Below, piece by piece: positions 1 to 6,378 of a stretch of DNA of 26,883 nucleotides (within the stretch, counting starts at the first letter, position 1; every line of letters begins with the position of its first letter). The notes beneath the pieces were generated by a model that was not told where the DNA came from, made no database searches, and saw only the letters and a list, made by a program, of their open reading frames with translations. Source of the DNA: an uncultured Erysipelotrichaceae bacterium (GTDB lineage Bacteria; Bacillota_I; Bacilli_A; Erysipelotrichales; Erysipelotrichaceae); assembly GCA_902782955.1 (NCBI GenBank), contig CACZPD010000073.1:1-26883 (forward strand). Reading direction: 5' to 3'. The translations under genes were made by a program, and so were the position numbers.

Positions 1-989
1 CCGTATCCCCTGTCCAGACTTTCCCGTTTTGTTTTATCACTGAACTTTTTCGTCCGTATTCCGAACAGGCCGTTACGGTTCTCCTGCATGCGGTTCATCA
101 GCTCCGCGACTTCCTCGGAACGCATCATCGCATCCTCATAGAAATCCGCTTTGATACGGTAGATCAGTACGATCAGTGCCGCACTGCCCGCAAGGACCAG
201 CGCCAGGAACAGAAGCGTCGTTCCCAGCTGTCCTCTGAGAGCACCGCCGATAAAGCCTTTCACCCATCCCCAGAACGGGATCCACGAAGAATACTTTCCG
301 TTGAAAAACATCTGTGCCGCGTCATATACACCGGCAGAGTGTGTTCTCTGCCAGATGATGAATACTGCCAGGATCAGCGCGAGAAACCCATATACACCGT
401 ACGGAATCTTTTTCCGCAGGCTGGTGTCCGATGAACACAGCACATAGACCAGGATCTGGATCAGTTTCCCGATGATAAGCGTCATGACCCATGCGGCCAT
501 GATCGCCAGCACACCGGCAAGCGGAAGTCCCAGGTTCATGGTCAGGTTCGGTATCTGGAACAAGAGATACAATGACCCGAACACCGCCATGCCCAGCTGT
601 GTTCCAAGACGGAACATCAGTACTGACTGCGGCCGCAGAGGTGAGGAAAACAGCAGATTCACATCTGCCGGCAGGAAGATCTTACTGCCGCTCTTTTCCG
701 CGCTCAGCGCCGAAAACGCAAATACCGCGAGGATGACACCGCCCGAAATCAGTTCTGTCAGCTGCAGTGTATCAATATTCAGGTCGATCTCCGCGGTGAT
801 TTCTTCTTCCGCGATATCTTCGATCACTTCCGTTTCCGGAGATGCGGCTTCTTCCAGCGTGGCAGCACCTAGACCGACCAGTCCGCCGACCAGCCCGCAT
901 ACCAGGATCAGGATCAGCACCCATGTCTTCATGAGTTTGCGGATCTGGTTCCAGACGGAATGCAGACTGTAATACAGAAACATCTTCAT
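1..989 (-). CDS. ABC exporter-type permease, 3' end outside window
   Basis: An open minus-strand frame of 329 codons runs from ATG 989 off the left edge. Its ATG overlaps the stop of the ATPase at 986-988 (ATGA), so the two are translationally coupled. The start reads MKMFLYYSLHSVWNQ. Hydrophobic segments lie at about residues 24-43, 76-92, 120-145, 150-180 and 200-220, with another near 255-280. An acidic, Glu-rich stretch at about 48-68 follows the first segment. The overall look is that of the multi-pass 'putative ABC exporter' permeases of Bacillota. Seen: membrane topology and coupling to an ATPase. Inferred: it is the transmembrane half of an ABC exporter. Substrate is not evident from the protein, but the transcript begins with a manganese-type riboswitch. 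The C-terminus is not in the window. Confidence 0.8.
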   Translation of the reverse strand, partial: MKMFLYYSLHSVWNQIRKLMKTWVLILILVCGLVGGLVGLGAATLEEAASPETEVIEDIAEEEITAEIDLNIDTLQLTELISGGVILAVFAFSALSAEKSGSKIFLPADVNLLFSSPLRPQSVLMFRLGTQLGMAVFGSLYLLFQIPNLTMNLGLPLAGVLAIMAAWVMTLIIGKLIQILVYVLCSSDTSLRKKIPYGVYGFLALILAVFIIWQRTHSAGVYDAAQMFFNGKYSSWIPFWGWVKGFIGGALRGQLGTTLLFLALVLAGSAALIVLIYRIKADFYEDAMMRSEEVAELMNRMQENRNGLFGIRTKKFSDKTKRESLDRGY

Positions 990-1723
990 GACTGCGCATT
1001 CTCCTCTTCATTCATCGCTTCAGGATCGATGCCTTCCGTTACCGCAAAGAAATATTCTTCCAGCGTCCTACCGTCCGCATCCAGCTCTTCTTTTGTGATA
1101 TCCGCTACGATCTTTCCTCCCTGCATGATCAGGCATCTGTCCCACAGCATATCCACACTGTCGATGATATGCGTGGATACGAGCAGTGTATTGCCGGCAT
1201 CACGCATTTCCTCAATGGTCCCTTTCAGTTCCTTGATAGCATGCGGGTCCAGACCGATCATCGGCTCATCCAGCAGAAGCAGGTCAGGCTGCGTAAACAG
1301 GCCCATGCATATGTTGAGTTTCTGCTGCATACCCTTGGAAAGCTCATCTCCGAATTTCTTCTTTTTATCACTCAGTTCAAAACGGTCAAACAAAGCATCG
1401 ATCCGTTCCTTATAATTTTTCAGCCGGTATGCCCTGGCAAGAAATTCCATATGTTCATTGACGGTCAGGTTCGGATACAGGGAAGGCAGCTCCGGAATGT
1501 ATCCCATCAGCCTTCTCGCTTCCGGTGTCGTATTCTCATATCCGTCAACGGTGATCTCGCCTTCATAGCGCAGAAATCCGATAATGGATTTCATGATCGT
1601 ACTCTTGCCCGCACCGTTCGGTCCGAGCAGGACGGTTACGCTTCCCGCATCCAGGGTAAATGTCAGATCACTGCATGCGACAGTTTTACCGTATTTCTTT
1701 GTGACATGTTCTACTTTCAGCAT
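986..1723 (-). CDS. ABC transporter ATP-binding protein
   Basis: A 245-residue ABC ATPase. Walker A GPNGAGKST is at residues 34-42, the signature LSKGM at 128-132 and Walker B LLLLDEP at about 148-154, followed by the H-loop in VSTHI. All catalytic elements are intact, so it should power the permease encoded immediately downstream with a 4-bp overlap. Three in-frame ATGs are available (1732, 1729, 1723). The AAGGAG ribosome site at 1733-1738 directly abuts the first and sits 9 nt from the third, so 1723 (MLKVEHVTKKYG) is preferred. The gene is the first downstream of the riboswitch at 1814-1895, and its expression should depend on the antitermination decision there. Confidence 0.9.
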   Translation of the reverse strand: MLKVEHVTKKYGKTVACSDLTFTLDAGSVTVLLGPNGAGKSTIMKSIIGFLRYEGEITVDGYENTTPEARRLMGYIPELPSLYPNLTVNEHMEFLARAYRLKNYKERIDALFDRFELSDKKKKFGDELSKGMQQKLNICMGLFTQPDLLLLDEPMIGLDPHAIKELKGTIEEMRDAGNTLLVSTHIIDSVDMLWDRCLIMQGGKIVADITKEELDADGRTLEEYFFAVTEGIDPEAMNEEENAQS

Positions 1724-1738
1724 TTTCATCATCTCCTT

Positions 1739-1810
1739 AACAAAACAGGCACAGCATTCACTGTGTCTGATCGTTTTTTATATGACCCGGGTCTTAACAC
1801 AGTGAATCCT
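1739..1810 (-). terminator. Riboswitch expression platform: intrinsic terminator
   Basis: On the minus strand ATTCACTGTGT (1807-1797) and ACACAGTGAAT (1766-1756) form a perfect 11-bp stem. It can be extended by CAGC (from 1812) with GCTG (1755-1752), and a TGTTTTGTT tract follows at 1747-1739. The stem extension uses nucleotides just 3' of, and touching, the aptamer P1 strand. Stabilising P1 should therefore disfavour the terminator, giving an ON switch for the ABC genes 16 nt further down. Confidence 0.7.
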
Positions 1811-1813
1811 GCT

Positions 1814-1895
1814 GTATGAGTCTCACTGTTTCATGGCAGACCGGGATCTCTCCGTGCTGTCGGTCTGCCAGGCTAAGCCCGTTACTCCCTCGTAC
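1814..1895 (-). promoter_or_regulatory. yybP-ykoY family (Mn2+) riboswitch aptamer
   Basis: Reading the minus strand from 1895, P1 is GTACGAG (1895-1889) with CTCATAC (1820-1814), one mismatch. L1 is GGAGTAAC (1888-1881), preceded by G, giving the family's GGGAGUA. A short P2 hairpin GGC-TTA-GCC follows. P3 is a perfect 9-bp helix GGCAGACCG/CGGTCTGCC (1869-1861, 1843-1835) with a one-sided internal loop ACAGCAC (1860-1854). It is capped by GGA-GAGA-TCC, a GNRA tetraloop. GTGAGA closes the junction before P1. This arrangement (L1 GGGAGUA, one-sided L3 loop, GNRA-capped P3, GUGAGAC) is that of yybP-ykoY RNAs, known Mn2+ sensors. No covariance search was run. Confidence 0.85.
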
Positions 1896-1902
1896 TGAGA
1901 AT

Positions 1903-1930
1903 ATATTACATCATTCCAATCAGTTGTAAA
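1903..1930 (-). promoter_or_regulatory. Promoter for riboswitch-ABC operon
   Basis: On the minus strand TTTACA (1930-1925) is followed by a 16-nt spacer and TAATAT (1908-1903). Transcription would begin near 1896, exactly at the first base of riboswitch P1, which supports both calls. Confidence 0.6.
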
Positions 1931-1951
1931 GATATATCGGAAGACCTTAAA

Positions 1952-2398
1952 CTATCTGACTGCTTTCTTCTCATAAAGCCGTCTGACCGTGATCACGAGC
2001 AGTGCCGCAATGACACCGGCGGACAGGATCGCCATCACCCAGAATAAGGGGATGAAATGATAGATCAGATCGACTGTCAGAATGGCAGGCATGCCCAGGA
2101 ACAGCAGGACATACTGCCACCACGGCGCGATATAATCCGTATTCACGGACGCATTCACCATCACGAATATCGCTGCCGCATTCAGGAGCAGGAAAACGAT
2201 CCAGAATATTTCATGTTTTGTGTCTGTACGGCAGTAATGCACTTCATAACAGGTCAATGCAGCACAGAACAGCGTAAAAACGATATTCTTGTCATATCCG
2301 GCTCTCGTTCCCGGAAGATACAGCAGAACGAGTATGATGTGTGTCACGATCATCATCACAAACGGATTGAAGCCGGTTCTTTTCTTTATTGCAGTCAT
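1952..2398 (-). CDS. Small multi-pass membrane protein, unknown function
   Basis: A 148-residue protein starting MTAIKKRTGFNPF. The start at 2398 is chosen because GAGGAG (plus-strand 2405-2410) precedes it at good distance. An ATG 42 nt further upstream has no ribosome site. Hydrophobic segments fall at about 13-30, 39-56, 63-84, 92-112 and 118-138, and the C-terminus is basic (RRLYEKKAVR). No catalytic motif or family signature is recognised. A weak promoter (TAGACC, 17 nt, TACAAT) lies at 2467-2439. No hairpin terminator follows its stop, so read-through into the riboswitch-ABC unit is possible. It lies just outside the 46-bp repeat at 2498-2543. Function unknown. Confidence 0.7.
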   Translation of the reverse strand: MTAIKKRTGFNPFVMMIVTHIILVLLYLPGTRAGYDKNIVFTLFCAALTCYEVHYCRTDTKHEIFWIVFLLLNAAAIFVMVNASVNTDYIAPWWQYVLLFLGMPAILTVDLIYHFIPLFWVMAILSAGVIAALLVITVRRLYEKKAVR

Positions 2399-2497
2399 AC
2401 AGAACTCCTCTAACCGATACAGTTTCTTCTTATGCAACATTGTATCTGTTTTCTGACAGACGGTCTATCTGTTTACCTTCCATCTTAATGTATAACA

Positions 2498-2543
2498 ACA
2501 AAAAAGACCGGCTGTTTACCGGTCATTTCACATGGTGGATCCC
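2498..2543 (-). repeat. 46-bp direct repeat, copy A: tRNA-Lys 3'-end remnant plus terminator
   Basis: This block matches 18410-18455 at 43 of 46 positions, in the same orientation, and similarity stops abruptly on both sides. It contains the last 11 nt of tRNA-Lys (GGGATCCACCA on the minus strand, 2543-2533) and its downstream terminator, but no tRNA body. It has the form of an att-site remnant or a truncated tRNA duplication. Confidence 0.85.
2500..2524 (-). terminator. Rho-independent terminator within repeat copy A
   Basis: On the minus strand GACCGG (2524-2519) pairs with CCGGTC (2511-2506) around a 7-nt loop, and six T residues follow. It would stop transcripts arriving from purF or the gene remnant. 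The region 2399-2497 otherwise holds only the 5' flank of the membrane-protein gene. Confidence 0.8.
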
Positions 2544-2554
2544 ACATAATACAA

Positions 2555-2570
2555 ACACTCCGAAGAGTAT
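2555..2570 (-). terminator. UUCG-capped hairpin after gene remnant
   Basis: On the minus strand ATACTC-TTCG-GAGTGT forms a 6-bp stem with a C(UUCG)G tetraloop, followed by TTGTATT. It is a stable hairpin with a poor U tract, and may be a weak terminator or an mRNA 3'-end stabiliser for the purF transcript. Confidence 0.4.
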
Positions 2571-2695
2571 TATTTCTTAACAATTTCAAATTTTGAAGCA
2601 GGGTATAAATAGTCTTCTCCTGAATCATCTACTATCCTATACCAACCTATCCATCGGGTATATTTCCTGCCTAATGCCGCAAAAAAGTGTTGTGA
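2570..2695 (-). pseudogene. 3' fragment of a small SH3-like protein gene
   Basis: Reading the minus strand in one frame to the stop at 2570-2572 gives a 41-residue tail that contains RWIGWYRIVDDSGEDYLYPA and ends KFEIVKK. This WYRIVDDSGEDYLYP pattern resembles the C-terminal half of short (about 60-80 aa) SH3-like hypothetical proteins common in Bacillota and their mobile elements. The frame is closed by a stop at 2696-2698, and no ATG or ribosome site precedes the conserved part, so the 5' half appears lost. It lies between purF and repeat copy A, the kind of place where mobile-element debris accumulates. Family assignment is from memory of the pattern only. The rest of 2571-2772 shows nothing else. 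Confidence 0.4.
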
Positions 2696-2772
2696 TTATT
2701 CTCTGAATCTGCAATATATACGCAGAGTATCCAGGCGATATTACCGGAAACACTTCGGGAATGTGTGACGGA

Positions 2773-4179
2773 TCACCCGGGCAGGCGCTGCTCGAACCGG
2801 TTCTTTCCGACAGCCTTCGGAACTGAGGTGGGATATATGCCGTCAAAGCAGGCTTTGCAGTAATGGTGTGTTCCGGCAAGTTCACCCAGCCGGCTGAGCG
2901 GAAGAAAGCCAAGTGAATCTGCACCAATCATTTCGGCAATTTCATGCTGCGAATGATGACATGCGATCAGATGTTCAGAAGATTCAATGTCGGTACCGTA
3001 ATAACACGGATGCAGAAAAGGAGGAGCGGAGACGCGAAAATGGATTTCCTTCGCACCGGCATTTCGTAAAAGCGAAATAATGCGTCCGCTGGTTGTTCCG
3101 CGTACGATCGAATCATCGATCAGAACAATTCGTTTATCTTTTACGGCATGTCCGATCGCGGATAATTTGATATTTACCTGGTTGAGCCGGTCTCCCGGGG
3201 AGATGAAGGTTCTGCCGATATATTTGTTTTTGATCAGTCCAATGCTGTAGGGAATCCCGGAAACGCGGCTGTAACCAAGTGCGGCATCCAGTCCGGAATC
3301 GGGAACTCCAATGACAAAATCTGCATCAACCGGGTGTTCCTCCGCAAGGATCTCTCCGGCCCTGATGCGTGATTCATGTACCGACTTTCCGTCGATGACG
3401 GAATCCGGCCGTGCAAAATAAATATATTCAAAGATACATAACTTCTTATCTTTTTTATTACAGTGCTCTCGCCGTGACACAACGCCTTCCGGTGTAAAAA
3501 TCAGAATCTCTCCCGGTTCAACGTCCCGGATGAAATTCGCGCCGACAGCAGACAAAGCACAACTCTCCGATGCTGCGACATAAATGCCGTCTTCGGTTTT
3601 TCCGTAACATAACGGACGGAACCCATGCGGGTCTCTTGCGCAGATCAGCTTCTGCGGGCTGATCAGGATCAGGGAATAAGCTCCTTCCATGGTATTCATT
3701 GCCCGGCTTAGCGCCTCCTCGATAGAAGGCGCAGAAAGCCGCTCTTTTGTGACGATATAAGCGATAATTTCTGTATCGCTTGTGGTGTGAAAGATTGCGC
3801 CGGAGAGTTCCAGCATGGAGCGCAGCTGTCCTGCGTTGGACAGATTTCCGTTATGAGCAATCGCCATATGACCTTTCTGATGGTTAACTTCAATCGGCTG
3901 GCAGTTTCGCCGGTTTGTGCCGCCGGTCGTTCCATATCGGGTGTGGGCTACTGCCATTCTTCCTTTCGGAAAGGAAGAAAGAACCTCTTTGGAAAATACT
4001 TCACTGACAAGACCAAGATCCTTGTGAGAAACAAACAAACCATCATCGTTGATCAATATCCCGCAGCTTTCCTGTCCTCTGTGCTGCAGAGCATACAGCC
4101 CGTAATAGCAGTACTCCGCTGCGCGGAACGGATGATCTGCCATAACCCCGAATACACCGCAGTCTTCATGAATACTCAT
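2773..4179 (-). CDS. purF: Amidophosphoribosyltransferase (glutamine PRPP amidotransferase)
   Basis: This 468-residue enzyme makes 5-phosphoribosylamine from PRPP and glutamine, the first step of purine synthesis. The start at 4179 (MSIHEDCGVFG) follows a perfect AGGAGG and leaves a six-residue propeptide before the catalytic Cys7 of the class II glutaminase. A longer frame to 4302 lacks a site and overlaps amt. The glutaminase domain (LQHRGQES, RYGTTG) fills roughly residues 7-230. The PRPP motif VLIDDSIVRGTTS lies near 345. Four cysteines (KLCIFE, HPCYYG and the CKAC pair) match the 4Fe-4S set of the B. subtilis-type enzyme. It follows amt by 85 bp on the same strand, so it is probably co-transcribed. 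Placement with ammonium genes rather than a pur operon is notable. Confidence 0.95.
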   Translation of the reverse strand: MSIHEDCGVFGVMADHPFRAAEYCYYGLYALQHRGQESCGILINDDGLFVSHKDLGLVSEVFSKEVLSSFPKGRMAVAHTRYGTTGGTNRRNCQPIEVNHQKGHMAIAHNGNLSNAGQLRSMLELSGAIFHTTSDTEIIAYIVTKERLSAPSIEEALSRAMNTMEGAYSLILISPQKLICARDPHGFRPLCYGKTEDGIYVAASESCALSAVGANFIRDVEPGEILIFTPEGVVSRREHCNKKDKKLCIFEYIYFARPDSVIDGKSVHESRIRAGEILAEEHPVDADFVIGVPDSGLDAALGYSRVSGIPYSIGLIKNKYIGRTFISPGDRLNQVNIKLSAIGHAVKDKRIVLIDDSIVRGTTSGRIISLLRNAGAKEIHFRVSAPPFLHPCYYGTDIESSEHLIACHHSQHEIAEMIGADSLGFLPLSRLGELAGTHHYCKACFDGIYPTSVPKAVGKNRFEQRLPG

Positions 4180-4208
4180 CGCCTTCCTCCTGTGTATAAA
4201 ATCTGCAA

Positions 4209-4242
4209 GATCCGCATACGCTTTAAATTCTGTATGCGGATC
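4209..4242 (-). repeat. Perfect 11-bp inverted repeat between amt and purF
   Basis: GATCCGCATAC (4209-4219) and GTATGCGGATC (4232-4242) flank a 12-nt loop. On the minus strand an ATTTTAT run follows about 8 nt later, so this may be a weak terminator or RNA processing/stability hairpin that sets the amt:purF ratio. The purF ribosome site lies outside the stem. Confidence 0.6.
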
Positions 4243-4264
4243 AGGCAACTTCACATCTCTTTTT

Positions 4265-5983
4265 TTATTCCACACCCTGCAGGGCATCAAACCCCTCTTC
4301 ACCGGTACGGACTTTTATAACATTCTCAACATCATATACAAAGATCTTGCCGTCACCGATATGACCGGTATAGAGTACCTTCTTGGCGGTTTCAATGACA
4401 TCACGTACCGGAATTGCGGATACGACAATATCCACCTGCACTTTCGGACGAAGATCAGTCTCGACCGCAACACCGCGATAGTACTCGGTATGTCCTTTCT
4501 GCGTCCCGTAACCCATAACATGAGATACCGTCATACCGGTAATGCCAAGCTTACTCATGGCTTCCTTAAGAGCATAGAGTCTTTCTTCCTTAAAGACGAT
4601 TTCAATTTTTGTGAATTTATGTCCATCGAACTTAGGCTCCTGTTTTACCGGCACTGCCTCTGCTGCAGGTACGGTTCCGGTCACTGCGGTAACCGGTTCA
4701 CCCGAACTGAAATCGGAGTACTTGTCAACTGCAGGCATAAAATCTGCATATGCACTTGGCAGACCGTGTTCTGTAATATCAAGACCGATAAGCTCATCTT
4801 CAGCATCTGCCCTCAGAAAGTTCAGTTTCTTCAGCAGCAGGAAGAATCCCACCATCGTAACTGATGCCCATAAGGCTACTGTCACAAAACCAAGCAGCTG
4901 AAGTCCGAATTGTGTGAAGCTGCCGGTATACAGCAGTCCGGAAAGACCTGCTGGAGCAGCCGGATTTGCGAGCAGGCCGACCGCAATCGTTCCCCAGATA
5001 CCGTTTGCGCAATGCACAGCGACCGCACCGACCGGATCATCAATATGGAGTTTGAGATCGAGTACCTCAACGACCTCAACAACAAGAATTCCCGCAACGA
5101 TACCGACAATGGACGCTCCGACTGCGTCAAAGGCGTCACAGCCTGCAGTAACTGCAACAAGGCCTGCAAGTGAAGCGTTCAGACACATCGAAACATCCGG
5201 CTTCCCGTTTTTCACCCAGGTATAGAGCATCGTTGTACATGTTGCGACAGAAGGTGCGATCGTTGTGGTCAGAAAGATCGAAGAAAGTTCCGAAGGCGTT
5301 GTGGCAGCGGCGCCGTTGAAGCCGTACCAGCCGAGCCAGAGAATGAATACACCAAGTGCACCGAGCGGGATAGAATGTCCGGGAATTGCATTGACCTTGG
5401 TGACTCTTCCTTCTTTGTCTGTAACATATTTGCCGATGCGCGGGCCGAGTACTGCAGCGCCGATCAGCGCGGCGATACCTCCGACCATGTGAATCGCACA
5501 GGAACCGGCATAATCATGGAAGCCGAGCTGGCTGAGCCAGCCGCCGCCCCAGATCCAGTGTGCCTCAATCGGGTAGATCAGCAGGCTGATCACCGCCGAG
5601 TAAACACAGTAGGCAGAGAATTTAGTCCGTTCCGCCATCGCACCGGAGACAATGGTCGCGGTGGTAGCGCAGAAGACAAGGTTGAATACAAAATAACTTG
5701 CGTCCGTGAATCCATCCGCAGGAGATGCGATGAATTCTCCAAAGTGTGTAAACAGATCCAGATTTGGGATACCGATGAGGCCGAAGAAGGTATCTTCACC
5801 CATCATCAGAGTGTAGCCAAGCAGTGAGAACACAACTGTGCCGATACAGAAGTCCATCAGGTTCTTCATGATAATGTTGCCGGCATTTTTAGCTCGGGTG
5901 AAGCCTGTCTCCACCATCGCAAATCCTGCCTGCATCCAGAACACCAGTGCAGCACCGATCAAAAACCAGAATTCTACAGTCAT
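4265..5983 (-). CDS. amt: Ammonium transporter with C-terminal PII domain (Amt-GlnB fusion)
   Basis: A 572-residue inner-membrane ammonium channel fused to its own regulator. The start at 5983 (MTVEFWFLIGAALVF) has GGGG about 9 nt upstream. The longer frame to 6046 adds a polar, atypical 21-residue N-terminus. Residues 1 to about 400 are the 11-helix Amt domain, with the Amt N-terminal signature FWMQAGFAMVETG and the pore twin histidines in EAHWIWGGG and VHCANGIWG. A Pro/Ala-rich linker follows. The last ~115 residues (from FTKIEIVFKEERL) are a PII fold with T-loop GYGTQKG and EYYRG, including the position of the uridylylated Tyr of enteric GlnB. Known: PII blocks Amt pores according to 2-oxoglutarate/ATP. 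Inferred: gating in cis. The leader carries two terminator-like hairpins. Confidence 0.95.
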   Translation of the reverse strand: MTVEFWFLIGAALVFWMQAGFAMVETGFTRAKNAGNIIMKNLMDFCIGTVVFSLLGYTLMMGEDTFFGLIGIPNLDLFTHFGEFIASPADGFTDASYFVFNLVFCATTATIVSGAMAERTKFSAYCVYSAVISLLIYPIEAHWIWGGGWLSQLGFHDYAGSCAIHMVGGIAALIGAAVLGPRIGKYVTDKEGRVTKVNAIPGHSIPLGALGVFILWLGWYGFNGAAATTPSELSSIFLTTTIAPSVATCTTMLYTWVKNGKPDVSMCLNASLAGLVAVTAGCDAFDAVGASIVGIVAGILVVEVVEVLDLKLHIDDPVGAVAVHCANGIWGTIAVGLLANPAAPAGLSGLLYTGSFTQFGLQLLGFVTVALWASVTMVGFFLLLKKLNFLRADAEDELIGLDITEHGLPSAYADFMPAVDKYSDFSSGEPVTAVTGTVPAAEAVPVKQEPKFDGHKFTKIEIVFKEERLYALKEAMSKLGITGMTVSHVMGYGTQKGHTEYYRGVAVETDLRPKVQVDIVVSAIPVRDVIETAKKVLYTGHIGDGKIFVYDVENVIKVRTGEEGFDALQGVE

Positions 5984-6066
5984 AATCTTTACCCCTTTCA
6001 TCAGTTTCAGCCTTTGACACAGATATGAATCTTCCGTTTGTTTCACAGCCCCCTTTATCCATGAAT

Positions 6067-6118
6067 AACAAAGAAAGACAAAGGCTCTTTTTTCTTGAGT
6101 ACAAAAGACACCTTTGCC
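6067..6118 (-). promoter_or_regulatory. amt leader hairpin 2 with U tract
   Basis: On the minus strand GGCAAAGG (6118-6111) pairs with CCTTTGTC (6084-6077). An inner TCTTTT/AAAAGA helix lies between them, and TTTCTTTGTT follows at 6076-6067. It resembles a terminator, and its 5' arm repeats the CAAAGGTG of the glnA leader hairpin. It lies 84 nt before the amt start codon. Confidence 0.5.
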
Positions 6119-6160
6119 TTTTTCTGCAGTGATCTACGTTTTGCCCGCTTCCTTCTGATA

Positions 6161-6204
6161 AAAGAAAAGGGGCGTCCGTGAGTTCAGAAACTCCGGGCAC
6201 CCTT
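6161..6204 (-). promoter_or_regulatory. amt leader hairpin 1, terminator/attenuator-like
   Basis: On the minus strand AAGGG, GC, CCG and GAGTT pair in order with AACTC, CGG, GC and CCCTT, with small bulges and a TCTG loop. TTTTCTTTT follows at 6168-6160. The hairpin begins only about 8 nt after the predicted transcription start. It shares 11 of 12 bases (CAAGGGTGCCCG) with the glnA leader. It probably aborts transcription unless relieved, and the ANTAR protein at 11707-12234 is a candidate antiterminator. Confidence 0.6.
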
Positions 6205-6218
6205 GCCTTATGTGAACC

Positions 6219-6246
6219 ATTATACGTTTTGTTAATGTGGTGTCAA
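6219..6246 (-). promoter_or_regulatory. amt: amt promoter
   Basis: On the minus strand TTGACA (6246-6241), a 16-nt spacer and TATAAT (6224-6219) give consensus sigma-70 boxes. The predicted start is near 6212. Confidence 0.8.
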
Positions 6247-6269
6247 GCGCAATTTGACAACTTTGAAAC

Positions 6270-6290
6270 ATTTTCATACGCAATGAAAAT
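6270..6290. promoter_or_regulatory. Palindromic operator candidate between amt and asnB
   Basis: ATTTTCAT (6270-6277), five bases, then ATGAAAAT (6283-6290) is a perfect 8-bp inverted repeat. It is centred about 34 bp upstream of the amt -35 box and about 47 bp upstream of the asnB -35 box. A near-identical palindrome lies at the same distance upstream of the glnA promoter. A second small palindrome TTTTCTGAAAA at 6301-6311 also has a glnA counterpart. It suggests a shared activator or repressor that is not encoded recognisably here. Confidence 0.55.
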
Positions 6291-6326
6291 TTTGACACTA
6301 TTTTCTGAAAACTATTGAAAAAGTTA

Positions 6327-6355
6327 TTGACGAATTTGGATTTCTGCATTAATCT
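6327..6355 (+). promoter_or_regulatory. asnB operon promoter
   Basis: TTGACG (6327-6332), a 17-nt spacer and TAATCT (6350-6355). The -10 box is poor, but the context ATTGAC...catTAA parallels the glnA promoter. Transcription would begin near 6362, just before the T-box stem I. Confidence 0.5.
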
Positions 6356-6378
6356 TCAAACATAATCAGAACAAAGCG

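Noticed and set aside
472..972. 166-codon plus-strand frame over the left-edge permease
   Set aside because: Antisense shadow of a continuous membrane-protein frame. The Ser/Arg-rich composition is typical of a reverse-frame artefact.
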